A DNA stretch of 64,000 nucleotides from Comamonas composti DSM 21721 (lineage in GTDB: Bacteria; Pseudomonadota; Gammaproteobacteria; Burkholderiales; Burkholderiaceae_C): assembly GCF_000429845.1 (NCBI RefSeq), contig NZ_AUCQ01000001.1:98647-162646 (forward strand). Direction: 5' to 3'. Position numbers and translations under genes: made by a program. Below, in pieces: positions 10,206 to 18,666 of the stretch. Position 1 is the stretch's first letter. Every line of letters starts with the position of its first letter. The notes beneath the pieces were generated by a model that did no database searches, was not told where the DNA came from, and saw only the letters and a program-made list of their open reading frames with translations.

Positions 10206-11012
10206 ATGTTCACCAAGCGCGCATTCCTTCACCGCAGCCTGCTCGCGGGCGCCACCGCCCTGACCCTGCTTGCAGCCCAGGCTCAGGCCCAGGACAGGCC
10301 CATCAAGATCGGCGTGACCGCCGGACCGCATGCACAAATCATGGAGCAGGTGAAGAAGGTGGCCGACAAAAGCGGCCTCAGGCTACAGATCATCGAGTTT
10401 GGCGACTATGTGCAGCCAAATGCGGCGCTCGCGGCCGGCGACCTGGACGCCAACAGCTACCAGCACCGCCCCTATCTCGATGCCCAGGTCAAGGACCGCG
10501 GCTACAAGATCGCCTGGATCGCCGATACCGTGAACTTCCCCATAGGCATCTACTCCAGAAAGATCAGGCAGCTGGCCGAGCTGCCCCAGGGCGCCAGGTT
10601 CGGCATTCCCAACGACCCCACGAACGGCGGGCGCGTGCTGTTGCTGCTCCAGGCCCAGGGGCTGATCAAGCTCAAGGAAGGCGCAGGCCTCAAGGCCACG
10701 CCGCTGGATGTGGTGAGCAATCCCAAGAAGCTGCGCTTCGTGGAGCTGGATGCAGCCCAGTTGCCGCGCTCGCTCGACGATCTGCAGGCCTCGGCCATCA
10801 ACACCAATTTCGCGATCTCGGCCGGGCTCAACCCCAAGACCGATGCCATTGCCCTGGAGGATGCGAAAAATCCCTATGTGAACATCCTGGTCGCGCGCGA
10901 GGCCGACAAGGCCAGGCCCTGGGTGGCCCAGCTCATCCAAGCCTACCAGTCGCCCGAGGTGCGCGAGTTCATAGACCGGCAGTTCAAGGGCTCGGTCGTG
11001 CCGGCGTTCTAA
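10206..11012 (+). CDS. MetQ/NlpA-family substrate-binding protein, orphan
   Basis: This 268-residue periplasmic binding protein of the NlpA/MetQ family normally captures methionine or a related amino acid for the MetNI importer. The N-terminus is a cleavable signal peptide (HRSLLAGATALTLLAAQAQA then QD). The mature part begins IKIGVTAGPHAQIMEQVKK and has the family segments EFGDYVQPNAAL, DANSYQHRPYL and FGIPNDPTNGGR. Unlike most members it has no lipobox cysteine, so it is probably soluble rather than a lipoprotein. No metN or metI gene is adjacent, and its partner must be elsewhere. Confidence 0.87.
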   Translation: MFTKRAFLHRSLLAGATALTLLAAQAQAQDRPIKIGVTAGPHAQIMEQVKKVADKSGLRLQIIEFGDYVQPNAALAAGDLDANSYQHRPYLDAQVKDRGYKIAWIADTVNFPIGIYSRKIRQLAELPQGARFGIPNDPTNGGRVLLLLQAQGLIKLKEGAGLKATPLDVVSNPKKLRFVELDAAQLPRSLDDLQASAINTNFAISAGLNPKTDAIALEDAKNPYVNILVAREADKARPWVAQLIQAYQSPEVREFIDRQFKGSVVPAF

Positions 11013-11032
11013 GCCTGGTACTTTAGACTTAA

Positions 11033-11120
11033 AAAGAGAGCTGCAAGCGCTTGATAGGCCTCATATTCAGATGGTTTTCAGCATGAATATGAGATGAGGC
11101 AAGCGCTGGCAGCTCCTATT
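11033..11120. repeat. Nested palindrome, copy 1
   Basis: Outer arms AGCTGCAAGCGC (11039-11050) and GCGCTGGCAGCT (11103-11114) enclose a second palindrome made of CCTCATATTCA (11059-11069) and TGAATATGAGATGAGG (11084-11099, with a five-base insertion). It lies between the converging MetQ-like gene and the nitroreductase gene, so it can act as a two-way terminator. Copies with the same outer arms but unrelated inner arms occur at 44763-44842 and 53863-53938. Confidence 0.8.
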
Positions 11121-11129
11121 TTTGATGAC

Positions 11130-11858
11130 TCAGCTTTCCAGCACCCGGAAGTAATCGGCCAGCGCCGCGCGCTCGGTGCAGGTGCGGTTGACCGCAGCCT
11201 CGGGATCGGGCCAGCCCAGGGCCAGGCCGCAGACGATGTGTTCGGACGAGGCAAGCCCCAGTACGCGGCGCACGGTCTGCGGGTAGCTGGCCAGCGCGCC
11301 GATGGCGCAGCTGCCCAGGCCTGCGGCAGCGGCAGCCAGCTGCAGGCCGTAAAGACTCATGCCCAGGTCCATGTAGCCGCCCGCGCCAAAGCGCTGGTCT
11401 ATGGTCACGACCAGGGCCACGGGCGCATCGAAGAAGCGGTAGTTGCGCGCGAATTGCGCATCACGCCCCGCACGATCGTCGCGCGCCACGCCCAGGGCCC
11501 CGTACAAGGCCTGGGCCGAGGCCGCCTGGCGCTTGCGCAGACCCATGGGCATGGGCCGGGGGAAGTAGGCATAGTCCTCTTGCTCAGGAGCTCCTGCCTG
11601 CCAATCGGCCAGCAGGGCCTGGCTCAGCGCTTGGCGCAATCCACCGCGCACTTGCAGAAAATGGCCTGGCTGCAGATTCGCGCCGCTGGGCGCACGACGC
11701 GCCTGGATCAGCAGCGACTGCAGCAAGACATCGGGCACGGGCTGCTGCAGATAGGCGCGCATGGAGCGGCGCGCGGTCAGCAGTGCCTCATGGGCCTGCG
11801 ATTCTGGGGACATGGGTTCAGAGATGGGCATTGCTCTTGCGGATTCCTGTCGATTCAT
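11130..11858 (-). CDS. Nitroreductase-family FMN oxidoreductase
   Basis: This is a 242-residue member of the nitroreductase fold, which uses FMN and NAD(P)H. RRSMRAYLQQPVP with RRAPSGANLQPGHF gives the usual phosphate/FMN-binding N-terminal region, and AAGLGSCAIGAL with GLALGWPD is the C-terminal flavin-binding region. The start at 11858 was chosen because its ATG overlaps the thiolase stop codon (ATGA), meaning coupled translation as the last gene of the biotin-linked operon. The physiological substrate is unknown. The operon context suggests a redox step on an acyl or biotin-related compound, but this is inference. Confidence 0.88.
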   Translation of the reverse strand: MNRQESARAMPISEPMSPESQAHEALLTARRSMRAYLQQPVPDVLLQSLLIQARRAPSGANLQPGHFLQVRGGLRQALSQALLADWQAGAPEQEDYAYFPRPMPMGLRKRQAASAQALYGALGVARDDRAGRDAQFARNYRFFDAPVALVVTIDQRFGAGGYMDLGMSLYGLQLAAAAAGLGSCAIGALASYPQTVRRVLGLASSEHIVCGLALGWPDPEAAVNRTCTERAALADYFRVLES

Positions 11859-13048
11859 GCTGCGCGCTGTGCCAGGCAAGCCGCACCAATGCCGCCCGCG
11901 CCCGCAATCGCAGCCAGGCCCAGAGCGCCAGCAGGCGCATCGCGCAACTGACTGAGCATGCGCACCAGCGCAATCGCACCCGAGGCCGCGATCGGATGGC
12001 CGCGGGCCAGGCCGCCGCCCTGGAGATTGATGTCCTCAGGGGCGAGGCCCAGAGCCTGGGCAAAGTCCAGGGCCTGGACCGCGAATGCATCGTGCAGCTC
12101 GATGGCCTGCAGCTCGCTCGCGGTCAGCGTGTGGCGGTTGAGTGCCGATGCGCCGCGTGCCAGCACCTGGCCTGCAGCGAGGGCTGCGGCCTGCAAGGGC
12201 ATCTCCGGCCTGTGGCCTGCCGAGGCGCTGGCCAGCCAGTAGGCCTGGGGCCTGAGCCCATGGCGCGCGCAGGCCGCCGGCGTGGCCAGCAGCACCAGGG
12301 CTGCGCCATCGGCCTTGGGTGAGATGCAGGGTGTGGACAGGCCATGGGCGTCCAGCACATCGCCCGCCTCCCCTGCCCCCGATCGCGCCACCAGCGGCAT
12401 GCGCGCCATGCGCCGAGGCTCAAGCGCACGCGGATAGGCATCGTGCGCGAGGCCGGCGATGGCCGTGATCTCCTGCCCCAGCACAGCCTGGTGCGCGAGT
12501 GCGCGTGCATGGCTTTGCCTGGCATGGGCTTGCTGCCGATCACGCGTATGGCCGTGGCAAAGGGCGTAGTCGGCAGCCGCCTGGAGCAGATCGGGATCGC
12601 GTTCGGGATCGGGCGCAAAGGCCGGGCGCTCATAGGGCTGTGGCTGCTCGCCCGCATGGCGCGGGCGCGTCTGGCGCAGGGGCGCGCGGCTCCAGGCTTC
12701 GGCGCCGCCGGCGATCACGATCTCGGCCTGGCCCGAATGCAAAAGGCCTACGGCCAGCGCAACACTGTCCAGACCCGAGCAGCACTGGCTGTCCACACTA
12801 TGGGCGGCGCAGCGGTCGTCCAGTCCCGCAGCCAGGGCCAGCATGCGTGCGGGATTGCCGCCAGCGCCCAGGGCATTGCCCAGGACCACGGCATCGACGG
12901 CGGCGGCGCTCAGACCTGTGCGCTCCAGCAGGGTGCGCAGCACGGGGGCGGCCAACCCATGCACCTCCATCTGGCTCAGAGCCCCGCCCACGGGCGCCAC
13001 GGGGCTGCGGGACCAGGCCACAAAGGCCGGATTCGAGGTCGGCGTCAT
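11855..13048 (-). CDS. Thiolase-family protein lacking the second catalytic Cys (YhfS-like)
   Basis: This 397-residue protein is a thiolase by sequence. Cys89 in SVDSQCCSGLDSV aligns with the acyl-accepting cysteine of biosynthetic thiolases, HDAFAVQ is the middle motif, and GGGLARGHPIAASGA carries the active-site histidine. The C-terminal CxG motif, where the proton-shuttling cysteine should be, reads GLAAIAGAGGIGAA, with Ala in place of Cys. It may be an acyl-transfer or hydrolytic relative rather than a true condensing thiolase. Its ATG overlaps the ligase stop and its stop overlaps the nitroreductase start. The order after bioY and an acyl-CoA ligase resembles Bacillus yhfU-yhfT-yhfS. Confidence 0.85.
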   Translation of the reverse strand: MTPTSNPAFVAWSRSPVAPVGGALSQMEVHGLAAPVLRTLLERTGLSAAAVDAVVLGNALGAGGNPARMLALAAGLDDRCAAHSVDSQCCSGLDSVALAVGLLHSGQAEIVIAGGAEAWSRAPLRQTRPRHAGEQPQPYERPAFAPDPERDPDLLQAAADYALCHGHTRDRQQAHARQSHARALAHQAVLGQEITAIAGLAHDAYPRALEPRRMARMPLVARSGAGEAGDVLDAHGLSTPCISPKADGAALVLLATPAACARHGLRPQAYWLASASAGHRPEMPLQAAALAAGQVLARGASALNRHTLTASELQAIELHDAFAVQALDFAQALGLAPEDINLQGGGLARGHPIAASGAIALVRMLSQLRDAPAGALGLAAIAGAGGIGAACLAQRAA

Positions 13049-14517
13049 GCGAGGAGCACCAGCGCAGGGCATGCGTGCCGCGCCTGCTGAGCGCCCTGAG
13101 CCTCGTGCCCGCTTGCGTTGCGCAAAGACCTTGCCAGCTGGCCATGGTCGGTCTTGCCGCTGGCCGTGAGCGGCCAGGCCTCGCAGCTCCACCAGTGGCG
13201 TGGCAGCTTGTAGGCCTCCAGCCTCAGGCCCAGCCAGCGCGCAAGCTGCTCGCGGCCCGGGGCCGGGTCCGTGTTCTCGAAGTCATGCCATTGAATCACC
13301 ACGTGCAACTGCATGCCACGCAGCGCATCGGGCAGGCCGTGCACACTGGCCTGGGCAATGGCCGGGTGCTGGGCCAGCAGATTCTCCAACTCCTCGGGAA
13401 ACAGGTTCTTGCCCTGGGTGACCAGCATGCGGCTCTCGCGTCCCGCAAGACAGAGCCGGCCTTGCGCATCCAGATGACCCATGTCGCGCACGCTCAGCCA
13501 TTCGCCATCGCGTAGGGCGGCCGTGCCGTCGGCCGGGCCCACATAGTCCATGAAGAGCATGGGGCTGCGCATGAAGATCAGCCCGTTGCGTCCTGGGGGA
13601 AGCACTTGCTGCGCGTCCCGGATCTCGATGTCCACATTGCTGAACGGCCGGCCCACGGCCTGGGGCGGCGCATTTTCATCGGCATCCATCCAGGCCACGA
13701 AGCTGGCTTCGGACGCACCGTAGAACTCCACGATGCGCGCCCTCGGGAACAAGGCCTTGAGCGCCGGCGTCTGGGCACGCATCCAGCGCGCGCCGCTGAT
13801 CATGATCAGCTCCACCTGCGCAATGGGCGCAAGCTTTCTGTGCTGAGCCCATTGCAGCATCAGCAGCAGCTGGCTGGGCACGGCCACCAGACAGGGAGCA
13901 GCCCCCCGGGCCAGCCAGGAAAGACAGCGCGGGGCGGAAAACTTCTCCTGCAGCACCGCCGTCTGGCCGAACCACAGGGCCTGCATGACGCCGAACAGAA
14001 ACAGCGAGTGCGAGATGCGCCCGGGGGCCAGCGTGGCCTGGGCAGCCACGGGACCGAAGTCCTTCAGACAGACCTCAAAGCTCTCGGTCCATGAGGCATG
14101 GTTGCGCATAAAGCCCTTGGGCAGACCCGTGCTGCCCGAGGTAAAGCCCGTGTAGAACGCACACTCCGGTGTGGCCGCGCTGAGCTCGCTGGGCGCGCTG
14201 GGCAGCCAGCCCTGGATGCGCTGATGCACGGCAGCCGGCCAGTCGCCATCGGCCACGGCCGCACAGCGCCCGCTGTGGATGATGGCCAGAAACTCGGCAA
14301 TGCGCTCCAGCAGGGTGTGGCGCGCCTCCAGCAACAGCATGGCCGGTGCGCGTGCGGCAATCAGGGCCGCAGAGCGTTCGAGCACGGCTGCATGCAGCCG
14401 GGCAAAGCTCCATTGCCCGGCCTCGCTTTGCAGGGCGATCGCCTCGGGCTTTTGTGCCGCCCAATGGGCCACAGGAGCGTGGACCAGGTGTTGCAAATCT
14501 TGAAGGCCTTTAGCCAT
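13045..14517 (-). CDS. Acyl-CoA/acyl-acid ligase, AMP-forming (YhfT-like)
   Basis: This 490-residue ANL-superfamily enzyme activates a carboxylic acid as the adenylate and probably transfers it to CoA. FTSGSTGLPKGFMRN is the P-loop-like AMP-binding motif, VEFYGASEASF is the second core motif, and the C-terminal domain ends with the catalytic lysine region LTASGKTDHGQL. The ATG at 14517 overlaps the end of bioY by eight bases, and its stop overlaps the thiolase start, so the set is translated together. Coupling to biotin uptake suggests a substrate such as pimelate, a biotin precursor or a fatty acid; none is proven. Confidence 0.85.
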   Translation of the reverse strand: MAKGLQDLQHLVHAPVAHWAAQKPEAIALQSEAGQWSFARLHAAVLERSAALIAARAPAMLLLEARHTLLERIAEFLAIIHSGRCAAVADGDWPAAVHQRIQGWLPSAPSELSAATPECAFYTGFTSGSTGLPKGFMRNHASWTESFEVCLKDFGPVAAQATLAPGRISHSLFLFGVMQALWFGQTAVLQEKFSAPRCLSWLARGAAPCLVAVPSQLLLMLQWAQHRKLAPIAQVELIMISGARWMRAQTPALKALFPRARIVEFYGASEASFVAWMDADENAPPQAVGRPFSNVDIEIRDAQQVLPPGRNGLIFMRSPMLFMDYVGPADGTAALRDGEWLSVRDMGHLDAQGRLCLAGRESRMLVTQGKNLFPEELENLLAQHPAIAQASVHGLPDALRGMQLHVVIQWHDFENTDPAPGREQLARWLGLRLEAYKLPRHWWSCEAWPLTASGKTDHGQLARSLRNASGHEAQGAQQARHACPALVLLA

Positions 14518-15112
14518 TGCGGCCGCCAAAGCGCCAGTCCGGCATGCCGCGCGCAATGGTGTGGACGATGAGCGCGCAGAGCACGCATTTGATGAGATCG
14601 CCGGGCACGAAGACCAGGGTCGCGGCCAGGGCCTGCATGAAGCCGAGCTTGGCCAGCAGCATCAGGCCCAGCACGCCGAAGGCATGCAGGCTCAGCAGGC
14701 CGCCGAGCACCGCTGACGCAAAGGCATTGAAGGCAATGCGCCGCGCACGCGCCGGACTCGCGAAGTCGCCCTGAGGCAGGGCCTGCATGACAAGCCCCGT
14801 AATCCAGGCCGCAGGCGCATAGCCGAGCAGATAGCCAGCCGAAGGCGCCATGAAAACCCCGATCCCGCCCCTGCCCCCTGCGAGCAACGGCAACCCCAGG
14901 GCCACAGCGCCGAGAAACAGCGCCATGGCCTGCAGACCGCGCCAGGGTCCGAGCATGGCACCGGCCAGCATCACGCCCAGGGATTGCACGGTAATCGGCA
15001 CGCCCAGAGGCAGGTCGATCTTGGGGATCAGACCCATGACGGCCATCAGGGCAGCAAACAGCGAGACCTGGGTGATGGAATGGGAAGCGTTGCGAGAGAC
15101 GGATGAGGGCAT
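14510..15112 (-). CDS. bioY: Biotin ECF transporter substrate-binding component BioY
   Basis: This 200-residue membrane protein has six hydrophobic segments and is the S-component that captures biotin. Conserved features include LPLGVPITVQSLGVMLAG, SAGYLLGYAPAAWITG and FVPGDLIKCVL, typical of BioY. It is encoded 66 bases after bioN and is followed with overlap by the acyl-CoA ligase. With BioM and BioN it forms a complete tripartite transporter of the kind found in many proteobacteria. Confidence 0.93.
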   Translation of the reverse strand: MPSSVSRNASHSITQVSLFAALMAVMGLIPKIDLPLGVPITVQSLGVMLAGAMLGPWRGLQAMALFLGAVALGLPLLAGGRGGIGVFMAPSAGYLLGYAPAAWITGLVMQALPQGDFASPARARRIAFNAFASAVLGGLLSLHAFGVLGLMLLAKLGFMQALAATLVFVPGDLIKCVLCALIVHTIARGMPDWRFGGRNG

Positions 15113-15178
15113 GGGCGTTGTGAAGGTGAAGACAGGGAAGGTTCGTGAAAAGCCGTGGCAAAGCCCGGGACCATGTGC

Positions 15179-15772
15179 CTACTGGCCCAGCCTGGCCCAG
15201 AGCGCATCCGCCACGCGGCGCGATGTCTGAAGCATTTGTATGGTCAGCGGCGCCAGCAGCCGCAGCCCGCCGGCACGGCCCGTACGCAAGCGGTGGGCAT
15301 CATCGAGGCGCTTCCACTGCACGAAAAAGTGCTCGGTAAAGCGCAGCATCAAGCCCAGTTGCAGAGCCAAGCGGCCGGAGTCCAGGCCCAGACGCTCGAA
15401 AGGCTGCAGCAGCCGCTCCAAAACAGCGATCAGGTCGCTGGGGCGCGTGCTCACGGTCAAGGCCACGCCCAGCGTGGACGCACAAAACAGGCGCAGTGCG
15501 CTGCTGGCCGCCAACGCATGGTTGTGCATCCATAGATGAAAGCCCGCCACCAGCAAGGCTGCCACCAGCACCGAAAGCATGAGCTTGCGCGCCACGCGTG
15601 TGGCCTGACCCAGAGAACACCAAAGCACGATGCAGCCCAGGCCCGCAAGTGCCAGCAGCCAGGGAGAACGCAGAAGAAACAGGCCCGTGCCCAGCACGGC
15701 CATGAGCAAGAGCTTGAGGCCGGCGCTCCAGCCATGCAGCCAGCTGCCTTGCTCGCTGTACAGACTGCCCAT
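15179..15772 (-). CDS. bioN: Biotin ECF transporter transmembrane component BioN
   Basis: This 197-residue integral membrane T-component of the CbiQ/EcfT family couples the ATPase to BioY. It opens with the usual conserved segment (GSWLHGWSAGLKLLLM), has several hydrophobic segments, and carries the short Ala-Arg-containing coupling helices near the end (LQTSRRVADALWARLG). It begins three bases after the bioM stop codon. Confidence 0.88.
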   Translation of the reverse strand: MGSLYSEQGSWLHGWSAGLKLLLMAVLGTGLFLLRSPWLLALAGLGCIVLWCSLGQATRVARKLMLSVLVAALLVAGFHLWMHNHALAASSALRLFCASTLGVALTVSTRPSDLIAVLERLLQPFERLGLDSGRLALQLGLMLRFTEHFFVQWKRLDDAHRLRTGRAGGLRLLAPLTIQMLQTSRRVADALWARLGQ

Positions 15773-15775
15773 GCT

Positions 15776-16573
15776 CTAGCCCTGCCCATCCTGAGTCGAG
15801 CGGCTCTGGCCCAATCTCTGCGCCACATCGGCCTCGTAGGCCGTGCAGACTGCCTGGCCTGGCCCGTCGGCACGGATCTGCCCTTTGTCCAGCCACAGCA
15901 CTCGCTCGAAATCACGCACATGGTCCAGCACATGGGTGGAGACCAGGATTTGCTGTGGTGCAGCCGCAATATCGCGTGCGAGAGCGGCCTGGCCAGGAAG
16001 GTCCAGGCTCGCAAAAGGCTCGTCCAGCAGCAGCACGCCGGGGGCTGCGATCAGCAAGGACAGCCAGCAGACCTGCTGGCGCTGGCCCTGGCTGAGCCCG
16101 GCCACGGCACGCGGCGCCCAGTCGGCAAGCCCGCGTTCGGCGAGCAGCGCGCGCGCCTTGCCCCTGGCCGCCTGCCTGGACAGGCCTGCAGGCCGCAGAC
16201 CCAGAGCCAGCTCCTCCTCGACGGTGGGAAAGATGATCTGGTCATCCGGGTTCTGGAACATCAGCCCCACCAGGCCCGGGCGTCTGGCCCGTACCTGGTG
16301 CAAGTCCTCGCCGCCCAGCAGCACCTGGCCGGACTGGGCCTGCTCCAGCCCGCACAGCAGACGCAGCAGACTGGTCTTGCCCGCGCCGTTATCGCCTATG
16401 AGGCCTATGCGTTGCTCGCTCAAGACCAGGTCCAGCCCCGAAAACACCTGGGTGGCGCCACGCCTCAAATGCACGCCAAGCAGCCGCAGCCCGCTGGCTG
16501 GCAGTTCATGGCGGGGCGACGCGAGAGAGGTTGGAGAAAGCGGCATCGAAGCAGAAAGAGAGCGATTGCTCAC
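15776..16573 (-). CDS. bioM: Biotin ECF transporter ATP-binding protein BioM
   Basis: This 265-residue ABC ATPase (CbiO/EcfA type) powers the transporter. Walker A is GDNGAGKTSLL, the Q-loop is GLMFQNPDDQI, the signature is GLSQGQRQQVCWL, Walker B is GVLLLDEPFASLDL, and the H-loop is STHVLDH. The FQNPDDQ motif is characteristic of ECF ATPases. It is the first gene of the leftward operon, preceded by a 566-base region that probably holds the promoter and regulatory sites. The exact start is uncertain among several close Met codons. Confidence 0.92.
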   Translation of the reverse strand: MSNRSLSASMPLSPTSLASPRHELPASGLRLLGVHLRRGATQVFSGLDLVLSEQRIGLIGDNGAGKTSLLRLLCGLEQAQSGQVLLGGEDLHQVRARRPGLVGLMFQNPDDQIIFPTVEEELALGLRPAGLSRQAARGKARALLAERGLADWAPRAVAGLSQGQRQQVCWLSLLIAAPGVLLLDEPFASLDLPGQAALARDIAAAPQQILVSTHVLDHVRDFERVLWLDKGQIRADGPGQAVCTAYEADVAQRLGQSRSTQDGQG

Positions 16574-17139
16574 GGTTCAGGCATTGAGGAGAAAGGAGTC
16601 TGGCAGTCGTGAAGAGCTGGCAGGAGGCGGATTCTAGCAAGCAGTTGCAAGCCTCTCAAAACCGGCGATAAATGTTTTTTCCATAAGAAATCAAAGACTT
16701 ATGGAGCCCAAAAACAGGCTTCAGATGTGCGCCTGAGAAACATGCAAATGCCCGCAAATGGCGGCAAATTCCAGCGTGAACGCGGGCTCGCACGCGATCA
16801 ACACCTCTTCATCACTTAAATGCATCCATTTATGAGTTCAAAGCCATTGGAATTGAAAATAATTGAAGACAAATGAATGAAAGATAAACGATCTTGAAAG
16901 AAAAAGACCAAATAGAGCACAGAAAACCCCTGCCCTGCAAGCTGCAAACCATGGTTCGGCCCTTGCCATGGCCTCCACAGAGCCTGCCCATGTGCGAAAA
17001 AACTCATGCATCCAGAAAAAATGACCTTGGACAATGCAGGGGGACCCGAGGCGCATAGGCTGCATGTCGCAGCGTCAGAAAACCAGTCACGGGTGTGGCT
17101 GGACAGGGCTGTACATCACTGTTTTTCGAGGAGTAGCAC
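16574..17139. promoter_or_regulatory. Divergent intergenic region upstream of bioM and the FMN reductase
   Basis: No gene is supported in these 566 bases. It holds an inverted repeat CCATAAG (16681-16687) / CTTATGG (16698-16704), and three GCAAAT hexamers spaced exactly ten bases apart (16744, 16754, 16764). Either could be an operator for the biotin operon. I see no clear BirA-type TTGTAAACC half-sites. CGAGGAG near 17127 is the ribosome site of the next gene. Confidence 0.4.
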
Positions 17140-17691
17140 ATGAGCCAGATCAAAGTTGCCGTCATCGTGGGCAGCCTGAGAAAGAATTCATTCAACCGGC
17201 GTCTGGCCCAGGCTCTGGCACTGCTGGCCCCTAAGCCCCTGGTTTTCGAGGAGGTCTCGATTGCCGAGCTGCCTCTTTATGACCAGGACGCCGATGGCAA
17301 TGAAGCCGAGCCGGTGAAGCGCTTTCGCATCCAGATCCAGGAAGCCCAGGCCGTGCTGTTTGTCACTCCCGAATACAACCGCTCGATTCCCGGCGTGCTC
17401 AAGAATGCTCTCGACCAGGGGTCGCGCCCTTATGGGAAAAGCGTGTGGACGGGCAAGCCTGCCGCCGTCATCGGGGTTTCCGTGGGCGCCATAGGCACAG
17501 CCCTCGCACAGCAGCACTTGCGCAATGTGCTCGCTTATCTGGACATGCCGACCTTGGGCCAGCCTGAGATCTTTCTGCAGGCCAAGGACGGCTTGTTTGC
17601 CGATGATGGCCAGATAGGCGCAGGCAGCCGGGACTTCATGGCTGGGTTTCTACAGCAATTTACGGCCTGGGCTCAGCTGTATCAGCCTTGA
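17140..17691 (+). CDS. NADPH-dependent FMN reductase (ChrR/quinone reductase-like)
   Basis: This 183-residue flavodoxin-like protein reduces FMN, quinones or, in relatives, chromate, using NAD(P)H. It starts with the phosphate-binding segment VGSLRKNSFNRRLAQAL and has the family motif TPEYNRSIPGVLKNALDQGSR, whose aromatic-Asn residues stack on the flavin, followed by KPAAVIGVSVGAIG. A CGAGGAG ribosome site precedes the ATG. It is monocistronic and converges on the type VI locus; no functional tie to that locus is suggested. Confidence 0.9.
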   Translation: MSQIKVAVIVGSLRKNSFNRRLAQALALLAPKPLVFEEVSIAELPLYDQDADGNEAEPVKRFRIQIQEAQAVLFVTPEYNRSIPGVLKNALDQGSRPYGKSVWTGKPAAVIGVSVGAIGTALAQQHLRNVLAYLDMPTLGQPEIFLQAKDGLFADDGQIGAGSRDFMAGFLQQFTAWAQLYQP

Positions 17692-17719
17692 TATGGAGAG
17701 CACTGCCGGGCACCGCGCC

Positions 17720-17753
17720 GGACTCGGCCCGGACAAGCTCCGGGGCTGAGTCC
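17720..17753. terminator. Hairpin between FMN reductase and tagF
   Basis: GGACTCGGCCCGGA and TCCGGGGCTGAGTCC pair nearly perfectly around a short loop. It lies between two convergent genes and could end transcription from either side, though it lacks a T-run. Confidence 0.5.
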
Positions 17754-17816
17754 TCGCCAGGCCCTTGACACAGGAGAGCCCCAGCCGGGAGGCTCGACGA
17801 AGATCACTGGGGGCTG

Positions 17817-18647
17817 CTACGTCCCTGTGGGCTCTTCACGCCAGAGTGCGGCAAGACTAGTCTCTGCCATCACATATTCCCCTTGCGCAGTTTGCTGCCA
17901 GAACATGCTTTGAAACCCCGCGTGGGCCAGCCCCCCCGGCCAGTCCGAACGCGGAAAATGCGGCACGCCGGACAATAGCGCGGCCACATCCGCTCTGGCC
18001 TCATGATCGGCCAGCCATGGCGCGAGGATGGGCTCGCAAGCCTGGTTGATGGCCTCGGCAGAGCCGCCATGAGCCGCACGCCAACGCACAGCCCAGGCCG
18101 GATGAAAGACCTGCCACAACTGCGCCACCGAGGCCTCTATCCGGCCGCGCAAGTCCGGCTTGGCAGAAACCTGTCTATCCCAGGCATGCTGCACTACAGC
18201 GCTCAGCAATCTGGCGAGCCAGAACTGCCAGTCACGGCTGGAGCGCTGGCCTGTCAGCCACTGCTGCTCCAGCCATCGGCGCGGCGCTAGCTGATACACC
18301 ATCAGCGGATGGCCGCGCCCGATCTGGTCGCTCGAGGGGACCATGACCCCGATCACATACTGCGCCCCCGAGAAATCCAGTTGCCCGGGAGCGAGCACAA
18401 AAGCCACGGGCAAGGAGTTGCCGGCCTCTTCCATGCATGCCTGGGCACTCAGGTTGAGCCACAGCTCGCGGCTCATGCGCCGCCGCTTCGGCAGCCTGGA
18501 GCCCGTCTGCCACTGCAGCGCAAACCAGTTTTGCCACTGCTGCGCTTGCTCTCCCTTGACCTGTATCTGAATAAAGTCGGCATGCGTAGGCAGCTTGCCC
18601 CACACGGCTGGATGGGACACGCCAGGGCCGATGAAGTTGCTCAACAT
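17817..18647 (-). CDS. tagF: Type VI secretion associated protein TagF
   Basis: This 276-residue cytoplasmic protein of the TagF (BMA_A0400) family restrains type VI secretion post-translationally in Pseudomonas, by sequestering the FHA protein Fha. The N-terminal signature is PAVWGKLPTHADFIQ, followed by a conserved tryptophan-rich domain. The start at 18647 was selected because this signature begins there; the open frame upstream overlaps tssM and lacks support. It is the last gene of the leftward type VI operon. Its presence with an FHA protein fits post-translational control even though no PpkA/PppA genes are here. Confidence 0.9.
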   Translation of the reverse strand: MLSNFIGPGVSHPAVWGKLPTHADFIQIQVKGEQAQQWQNWFALQWQTGSRLPKRRRMSRELWLNLSAQACMEEAGNSLPVAFVLAPGQLDFSGAQYVIGVMVPSSDQIGRGHPLMVYQLAPRRWLEQQWLTGQRSSRDWQFWLARLLSAVVQHAWDRQVSAKPDLRGRIEASVAQLWQVFHPAWAVRWRAAHGGSAEAINQACEPILAPWLADHEARADVAALLSGVPHFPRSDWPGGLAHAGFQSMFWQQTAQGEYVMAETSLAALWREEPTGT

Positions 18648-18666
18648 GCTTGTATCCGCCCCATGT

